Below, piece by piece: positions 59,208 to 64,000 of a stretch of 64,000 bases of DNA. Origin of the DNA: Enterobacteriaceae endosymbiont of Donacia marginata (GTDB lineage: Bacteria; Pseudomonadota; Gammaproteobacteria; Enterobacterales; Enterobacteriaceae); the NCBI RefSeq assembly GCF_012567685.1, contig NZ_CP046184.1, positions 398,407 through 462,406 of the forward strand, written 5' to 3'. A program made the translations under genes and the position numbers. Position 1 is the first letter of the stretch; every line of letters begins with the position of its first letter. The notes under the pieces are model-generated. The model saw only the letters and a list, made by a program, of their open reading frames with translations. It was not told where the DNA came from and ran no database searches.

Positions 59208-59687
59208 TTAAAATTTTTGTTCAAATAAATTTTGTATAGAATTATATAAATGAATAGTTTTAAATAAACGAGTAGGTACTACAAAAATAGTATCATCACC
59301 AGCAATTGTACCTAATATCCCCTCTGATTTACCTAAAGAATCTAATAATCTAGCTATTAATTGAGCAGCTCCAGGACTAGTGTGAATAATAATTAAAATA
59401 TCATTATAATCAATATCTAATACTAAATTTTTTAATGGACTAGTTGTATTTGGCACTCCTAATTCTAAAGGAAAACAATATACCATTTCCATTTTAGTAT
59501 TTCTAATTCTTACAGCTCCAAATTTTGTTAACATTCTAGATACTTTAGATTGATTTATATTATTAAACCCTTCTTCTTGTAAAGCACGTACAATTTCTAT
59601 TTGTGTACTAAATTTTTCTTGTTTTATTAAATTTTTAAATATTTTAATTAAATTAGCTTCTTTTTTTTTTGTAGAGATTAGATTCAT
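59208..59687 (-). CDS. argR: Arginine repressor ArgR
   Basis: 159 residues (E. coli 156). N-terminal winged helix ([23 protein letters not shown], about 31-53) and C-terminal hexamer/arginine-binding domain with GTIAGDDT (126-133). It represses arginine genes when arginine is plentiful and also assists Xer recombination in some bacteria. One of the few dedicated transcription regulators in such a small genome. An inverted repeat sits 36-62 bases upstream of its start. Upstream of rplM as in E. coli, with mdh and other genes removed. Confidence 0.96.
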   Translation of the reverse strand: MNLISTKKKEANLIKIFKNLIKQEKFSTQIEIVRALQEEGFNNINQSKVSRMLTKFGAVRIRNTKMEMVYCFPLELGVPNTTSPLKNLVLDIDYNDILIIIHTSPGAAQLIARLLDSLGKSEGILGTIAGDDTIFVVPTRLFKTIHLYNSIQNLFEQKF

Positions 59688-59722
59688 AAAATCACCAAAA
59701 AAATAAAATAAAAATATTATTT

Positions 59723-59749
59723 ATTTAAAATAAAGATTTTATTTTAAAT
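59723..59749. repeat. Inverted repeat upstream of argR
   Basis: Perfect 12-bp arms ATTTAAAATAAA (59723-59734) and TTTATTTTAAAT (59738-59749) with a 3-base centre. It lies in the argR-rplM divergent region. It does not match the ARG-box pattern (TGAATNNNNATTCA-like), so it may only be a structural A/T palindrome. Confidence 0.4.
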
Positions 59750-59906
59750 ATAATTCAATGTGTAATATTAAAATAAAAAAGACTAATTGCATTTATAATA
59801 TAACTATATTATCATATTTTTAATAAAAATTTATATTTTTTTATAAAAAAATTAAAAATAAATAAATTACATAATTTTATTACTTAATCATATTTTGGAT
59901 ATATAT

Positions 59907-60329
59907 ATGAGTATTTTATTAAAAAAAAAAATTCATCGTCAATGGCATCTTGTAAATGCAAAAAATAAAATTTTAGGAAGATTATCAAGTATAATTGCAT
60001 ATTATTTAATGGGAAAACATAAAATTTCTTATTTGCCTTATACTGATATAGGCGACTATATTATAATTATAAATGCTAATAAAATTAAAATTACAGGAAA
60101 TAAAAAAAAAAATAAATTTTATTTTAATCATAGTGGTTATTCTGGAGGATTAAAAAAAATTTCATTTGAAAAATTAATTAAAAAAAATCCTTGTAAAATA
60201 ATTCAACATTCTGTTAAAGGAATGTTACCTAAAAATAAAATAGGAATCTTAATGTTAAAGAGATTAAAAATTTATTCTAGCTCAACACATAAACATATGG
60301 CACAAAAACAAAGTATTTTAAATATTTAA
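59907..60329 (+). CDS. rplM: 50S ribosomal protein L13
   Basis: 140 residues from ATG 59907 (E. coli 142). An in-frame TTG at 59895 would add four residues but contains the GGA that best serves as ribosome-binding site, so ATG is preferred. RQWHLVNAKNKILGRLSS, GDYIIIINANKIKITGNK, SVKGMLPKNKIG and the HKHMAQKQ end match L13. Early 50S assembly protein. Forms an operon with rpsI, 24 bases on. Confidence 0.96.
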   Translation: MSILLKKKIHRQWHLVNAKNKILGRLSSIIAYYLMGKHKISYLPYTDIGDYIIIINANKIKITGNKKKNKFYFNHSGYSGGLKKISFEKLIKKNPCKIIQHSVKGMLPKNKIGILMLKRLKIYSSSTHKHMAQKQSILNI

Positions 60330-60353
60330 TCATATTATTAAGGATATAAATTA

Positions 60354-60752
60354 ATGAAAAAAACTAATTATGATTATAATGCAACAGGAAGAAGAAAAAG
60401 TTCTTCTTCTAGAGTATTTATTAAAAAAGGAAATGGTAATATTTTAATTAATAAAAAAAGCATAAATATTTTTTTTTCTAGAAAAACATATCATTTTATG
60501 ATAATGAAACCTTTAGAATTAATAAAAATGAATAATAAATTAGATTTATATATTACTGTAAAAGGGGGTGGTACTTCAGGACAAGCAGGGGCTATTAGAC
60601 ATGGGATTACAAGAGCATTAATAAAATACGATAATTTTTTCAGAAAAGATTTAAAAAAAGCAGGATTTGTAACACGTGATGATCGCAAAGTAGAACGTAA
60701 AAAAGTAGGTTTTAAAAAAGCTAGACGTAGTCCTCAATTTTCTAAACGTTAA
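60354..60752 (+). CDS. rpsI: 30S ribosomal protein S9
   Basis: 132 residues (E. coli 130). [19 protein letters not shown] at the start, [23 protein letters not shown] and the invariant C-terminal tail [12 protein letters not shown] that reaches the P-site tRNA. Second gene of rplM-rpsI; AAGGA precedes the start. Confidence 0.98.
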   Translation: MKKTNYDYNATGRRKSSSSRVFIKKGNGNILINKKSINIFFSRKTYHFMIMKPLELIKMNNKLDLYITVKGGGTSGQAGAIRHGITRALIKYDNFFRKDLKKAGFVTRDDRKVERKKVGFKKARRSPQFSKR

Positions 60753-60872
60753 AATTAAATTTTATTGGTTAATTTTTTACAAAATTAATTAAAAAGATTA
60801 TTTATCTTAAAAATTTATAAAATATTAAAATTTATTATATTTTAAAATTTTATTAGTATTTCAGAGTAAAAA

Positions 60873-62129
60873 ATGGGTAAATTTATAATAAAAGGTCCAG
60901 TGAAACTAAAAGGAGAGATTAATATTTCTGGATCTAAAAACGCAGCTTTACCAATTTTATTTGCATCACTTTTAATAAAAGAAGTAATCGAAATTAAAAA
61001 TATTCCTAAATTAAAAGATATAGATATAGTGATAAAATTATTTTTACATTTAGGAGTAAAAATTAAAAATGGTAAATCATTAATAATTAATGCAAGTAAT
61101 TTACATACTGATTTTAATTTTCCACAAAATTTAATAAAATCAATTAGAGCTTCTATTTGGTTAGTAAGTCCTTTATTAGTACGTTTAAAAAAAATACACA
61201 TGTCTTTACCAGGAGGTTGTTCTATTGGTATGAGACCTATTGATTTACATATTAAATATTTACAAAAATTAGGTGCTAATATTTATATAAAAAATAATTG
61301 CATTATTGCTTCTATAGATAAAAAATTTAAAGGGTCTCATATTATAATGGAAAAAAATAGTGTAGGAGCTACTATTAGTATTATTTTAGCTGCAATTTAT
61401 GCTAAAAATATAACTATTATAGATAATGCAGCAAAAGAACCGGAAATAAAAGATTTAATAAATTTTTTAAATATTATGGGAGCTAAGATTAAAGGAGCAG
61501 GAACTAAGAAAATAATAATTCAAGGTGTCTTAAAACTAAAAGGAGGTATTTATACAATTATGGATGATAGAATAGAAACAGGGACTTTTTTAATAGCAGC
61601 TGCAATATCAAAAGGATATATTATATGTAAAAATACTAATCCTAAAAATTTAAAAATAGTTCTAAAAAAATTAGAATATACAGGAGCAGAAATTAAAACA
61701 GGTAAAAATTGGTGTAGTATTAATATGAATAATAAAAGACCTAAAGCTGTTAATATTATAACTGGACCATATCCTAATTTTCCTACAGATATGCAACCCC
61801 AATTTACTTTATTAAATTGTATATCCTCAGGATATAGTATAGTACAAGAAACTATTTTTGAAAACCGTTTTTTATATATACATCAATTGAATAAAATGGG
61901 GGCAAAAATTCTTATAGATAATAATAAAGTATTTTGTCAAGGAGTTACATCACTTTATAGTTCAACTATGAAAGCTACAGATTTAAGAGCATCAATTAGT
62001 TTAGTTTTAGCTGCATGTATTGCAACTGGGATCACTACTATTGATAATATTGATTATATTGATAGAGGATATGAAAATATAGAAAAAAAATTAATTTCTT
62101 TAGGTGCAAAAATTAAAAGAATAAAATAA
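60873..62129 (+). CDS. murA: UDP-N-acetylglucosamine enolpyruvyl transferase
   Basis: 418 residues (E. coli 419). The first committed step of peptidoglycan synthesis: transfers enolpyruvate from PEP to UDP-GlcNAc. Lys22 in SGSKNAALP, the catalytic Cys116 in LPGGCSIGMRP, NSVGATISI, DRIETGTFL, FPTDMQPQFT and the C-terminal Arg in DRGYENIEKKL are all in place, so it should be active. Its substrate supply is in doubt because glmU (6811-7845) is a pseudogene. Neighbour of rplU as in E. coli, with several genes deleted between. Confidence 0.97.
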   Translation: MGKFIIKGPVKLKGEINISGSKNAALPILFASLLIKEVIEIKNIPKLKDIDIVIKLFLHLGVKIKNGKSLIINASNLHTDFNFPQNLIKSIRASIWLVSPLLVRLKKIHMSLPGGCSIGMRPIDLHIKYLQKLGANIYIKNNCIIASIDKKFKGSHIIMEKNSVGATISIILAAIYAKNITIIDNAAKEPEIKDLINFLNIMGAKIKGAGTKKIIIQGVLKLKGGIYTIMDDRIETGTFLIAAAISKGYIICKNTNPKNLKIVLKKLEYTGAEIKTGKNWCSINMNNKRPKAVNIITGPYPNFPTDMQPQFTLLNCISSGYSIVQETIFENRFLYIHQLNKMGAKILIDNNKVFCQGVTSLYSSTMKATDLRASISLVLAACIATGITTIDNIDYIDRGYENIEKKLISLGAKIKRIK

Positions 62130-62226
62130 AAAGATTAATTACATAAAAATTATTAAATAATTAAAATTAAATTATATTTTTTATATAATTAATTATTTTT
62201 AAAATATTTTATGAGGATAATAATAA

Positions 62227-62544
62227 ATGTATGCTGTTTTTGATAGTTGTGGGAAACAATATAAAGTTGTTCAGGGTCAAACTATTAAAGTAGAAAAAAT
62301 GATAGGTAATATTGGAGATAAAATTGAATTTAAAAATGTTTTAATAATATATGATAAAAATCAAATTAATATAGGTAATCCTATTATTCCTGGAGCTAAA
62401 ATAATAGCGCAATTAATTTTACATGGTAAAAATAAAAAAATTAAAATAATTAAATTTCGTCGAAGAAAACATTATCGAAAAACACAAGGACATCGTCAAT
62501 TATTTACTGATATAAAAATTCTTAAAATTCAATATTTAATATAG
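62227..62544 (+). CDS. rplU: 50S ribosomal protein L21
   Basis: 105 residues (E. coli 103). [34 protein letters not shown] and the basic motif [16 protein letters not shown] are typical. Ten bases before rpmA, the usual rplU-rpmA operon leading into obgE. Confidence 0.97.
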   Translation: MYAVFDSCGKQYKVVQGQTIKVEKMIGNIGDKIEFKNVLIIYDKNQINIGNPIIPGAKIIAQLILHGKNKKIKIIKFRRRKHYRKTQGHRQLFTDIKILKIQYLI

Positions 62545-62554
62545 GAAAATATTT

Positions 62555-62812
62555 ATGGCACATAAAAAAGCTGGAGGTTCTTCTAGAAATGGTAGAGATT
62601 CCCATTCTAAAAGATTAGGAATTAAATGTTTTGGAGGTGAAAAAGTAAAACCAGGATATATTTTAATAAGACAAAGAGGGACTAAATTTCATGCTGGAGA
62701 TAATGTAGGATGTGGTAAAGATCATACTTTATTTTCTAAAATACATGGAACTGTTAAATTTACTAATAAAGGGATAAAAAAAAAAAAATATATTAATATT
62801 ATGATTATTTAA
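62555..62812 (+). CDS. rpmA: 50S ribosomal protein L27
   Basis: 85 residues, the E. coli length. [20 protein letters not shown] is the flexible N-terminus that reaches the peptidyl-transferase centre; [30 protein letters not shown] follows. A run of 12 A (62776-62787) near the end encodes four lysines in frame. Between rplU and obgE. Confidence 0.98.
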   Translation: MAHKKAGGSSRNGRDSHSKRLGIKCFGGEKVKPGYILIRQRGTKFHAGDNVGCGKDHTLFSKIHGTVKFTNKGIKKKKYINIMII

Positions 62813-62886
62813 TTTCAAATTCTAATTAATAAAAAATAACTAATTTTTAATTAATAAAATATTTTTTTTTATAAAATGGAGTTATA

Positions 62887-63906
62887 ATGAAATTTTTTGA
62901 TGAAGCTATTATATATATTAAGGCAGGTAAAGGAGGTAATGGATGTATTAGTTTCCATCATGCAAAATTTATCCCTAAGGGGGGGCCTGATGGCGGTAAT
63001 GGAGGAAAAGGGGGAGATATATATTTTATATCTGACAATAATATTAATAACTTAAATAATTTTCATCGTAAAAATAATTATATATCCCAAGATGGATTTA
63101 AAGGCCAAAATTATCAATGTACAGGGAAAAATGGTAAAAATTTATTTATTCGTGTGCCGATAGGCACAAATATTATTGATATAAAAAAAAATATAATTAT
63201 TATTTCATTAAAAAAAAATAAACAAGTTTTTTTAGCAGCAAAAGGAGGTAATGGAGGATTAGGGAATATTAATTTTAAATCTTCTATAAATAGAACTCCA
63301 TATAAAAGAACTGAAGGTGTCTTAGGAGAAAAAAAAAAAATAAAATTAGAATTTATTATAAAAGCTGATGTAAGTGTATTAGGTTTACCTAATTCAGGGA
63401 AATCAACATTTATAGAAAAAATATCTTCGGCTAAAACTAAAACTGGGGATTATTTTTTTACAACTACAAAACCTATTTTAGGAATTATTAAAAATAAATT
63501 AAATAATTCTTTTATTTCTATATTAGATGTTCCTAGTATTATTAATAAATCTTCTCTTGGGAAAGGTTTAGGATTAAGTTTTATTAAGCATTTTAAATAT
63601 TGTAATTTATTATTACATTTTATAGATGTATCTTTAATTAACATTAAAAATAATTTGTCTCTATCTAATATTATAAATATTATTAATTATGAAATTAAAA
63701 AATATGATAAAAAAATTCTTTTAAAAGAACAATGGCTTATTTTAAACAAAATTGATTTATTATATAATAAAGATGATTTAATTTATTACAGTAAAAAAAT
63801 TTTAAAAGAATATAAATTTATAAGTAAATTTTATTTTATTTCGTCTAAAAAAAATATTGGGATAAAAAAATTATCTTTAGATCTTTTAAAATATTTAAAT
63901 AAATAA
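62887..63906 (+). CDS. obgE: Obg-family GTPase ObgE/CgtA, altered switch II
   Basis: 339 residues (E. coli 390; the acidic C-terminal tail is missing). The Gly-rich Obg fold (AGKGGNGC, GGPDGGNGGKGGD, AAKGGNGGLGN) covers about 1-158. The G domain has GLPNSGKST (166-174), FFTTTKPILG and NKID (287-290). The G3 motif, DxPG in the family, reads Asp214-Val-Pro-Ser217: a single GGT-to-AGT type change removes the invariant Gly, and the following LIEGA is IINKS. It acts in 50S assembly. The frame is intact, and GGAG precedes the start. GTP hydrolysis may be impaired. Confidence 0.94.
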   Translation: MKFFDEAIIYIKAGKGGNGCISFHHAKFIPKGGPDGGNGGKGGDIYFISDNNINNLNNFHRKNNYISQDGFKGQNYQCTGKNGKNLFIRVPIGTNIIDIKKNIIIISLKKNKQVFLAAKGGNGGLGNINFKSSINRTPYKRTEGVLGEKKKIKLEFIIKADVSVLGLPNSGKSTFIEKISSAKTKTGDYFFTTTKPILGIIKNKLNNSFISILDVPSIINKSSLGKGLGLSFIKHFKYCNLLLHFIDVSLINIKNNLSLSNIINIINYEIKKYDKKILLKEQWLILNKIDLLYNKDDLIYYSKKILKEYKFISKFYFISSKKNIGIKKLSLDLLKYLNK

Positions 63907-64000
63907 AAAAATTATAATATAAAATTATTTTAATAAAAAAATTATATTGTTTTATTCCAAAATTATATTAAATTAAATTTTATTTAATTTGGATTTTAAA
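63907..64000. other. Non-coding end of the window
   Basis: 94 bases of A/T-rich sequence after obgE. No gene, tRNA or clear hairpin terminator is seen. Confidence 0.5.

Noticed and set aside
59750..59800. Possible ARG box (ATTCAATG, TTGCAT) before argR/rplM
   Set aside because: Only half-sites are present and spacing does not give the 18-bp operator palindrome; too weak in such A/T-rich sequence.
60491..60688. Open frame on the minus strand within rpsI (65 aa)
   Set aside because: It is antisense to a highly conserved ribosomal protein gene and resembles no family; it is a shadow frame.
1..64000. CRISPR arrays, insertion sequences, prophage or toxin-antitoxin genes
   Set aside because: No spaced direct repeats, transposase, integrase or phage-like genes are visible; all recognisable genes are ordinary housekeeping genes.

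Overview
The window is a very AT-rich stretch (G+C roughly a fifth by eye) of the chromosome of an obligate, genome-reduced gammaproteobacterial symbiont related to Enterobacterales. The protein matches are consistently to the Escherichia coli type (NrdA 760 aa, NrdB 376 aa, GyrB 804 aa, RecBCD, MutH, YbgI), and many neighbour pairs keep the E. coli order with genes deleted between them. I cannot name the genus. Lys/Ile/Asn enrichment, long poly-A tracts inside genes, few non-coding sequences of known type and one rotting pseudogene fit an insect-associated symbiont. There is no prophage, insertion sequence, CRISPR array, rRNA or tRNA. The only structural RNA is tmRNA.

Layout. 1-1820: end of typA, tmRNA (ssrA), smpB and grpE. 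1923-6705: ribosomal proteins L28, L33 and L31, then priA and mnmG. 6706-8962: a decayed block beginning with a recognisable glmU pseudogene. 8963-14716: nrdA-nrdB, an ArcD-type amino-acid antiporter and ybgI. 14847-18162: ffh-rpsP-rimM-trmD-rplS. 18183-26813: recD, recB and recC (leftward). 26826-29712: lgt, mutH and lysA. 30087-32725: ptsH-ptsI-crr. 32828-39450: ruvC, yebC, aspS, argS and mnmA. 39561-42325: potABC. 42351-46795: mutM, mnmE, yidC, rnpA and rpmH (leftward). 46964-50539: dnaN-gyrB (rightward). 50580-56707: rpoZ, ppa, eno, cydD, cydC and infA. 56801-59687: trxB, serS and argR. 59907-63906: rplM-rpsI, murA and rplU-rpmA-obgE.

How it works together. Most genes serve translation (ribosomal proteins, tRNA modification by MnmG/MnmE/MnmA/TrmD, three tRNA synthetases, SRP, tmRNA rescue), DNA upkeep (RecBCD, MutH, MutM, RuvC, DNA gyrase B, beta clamp) and a thin metabolism: PTS phosphorelay, enolase, pyrophosphatase, ribonucleotide reductase with thioredoxin reductase, lysine from DAP. 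Import goes through an ArcD-like antiporter and a polyamine ABC transporter without its binding protein. Murein precursor synthesis is represented by an intact murA although glmU, which makes its substrate, is dead here.

Most notable points: (1) PriA keeps a full-length frame and all eight zinc-binding cysteines but has lost its Walker A, DEEH and arginine-finger motifs, so it looks like a helicase-dead primosome scaffold. (2) smpB lacks an in-frame ATG for its conserved N-terminus, and the nearest ATG is one base out of frame across a run of ten A. (3) glmU is a pseudogene sitting directly after mnmG, where the ATP synthase operon would be expected. (4) dnaA and recF are absent from the rpmH-dnaN-gyrB locus. 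(5) ObgE carries Ser instead of Gly in its switch II motif.
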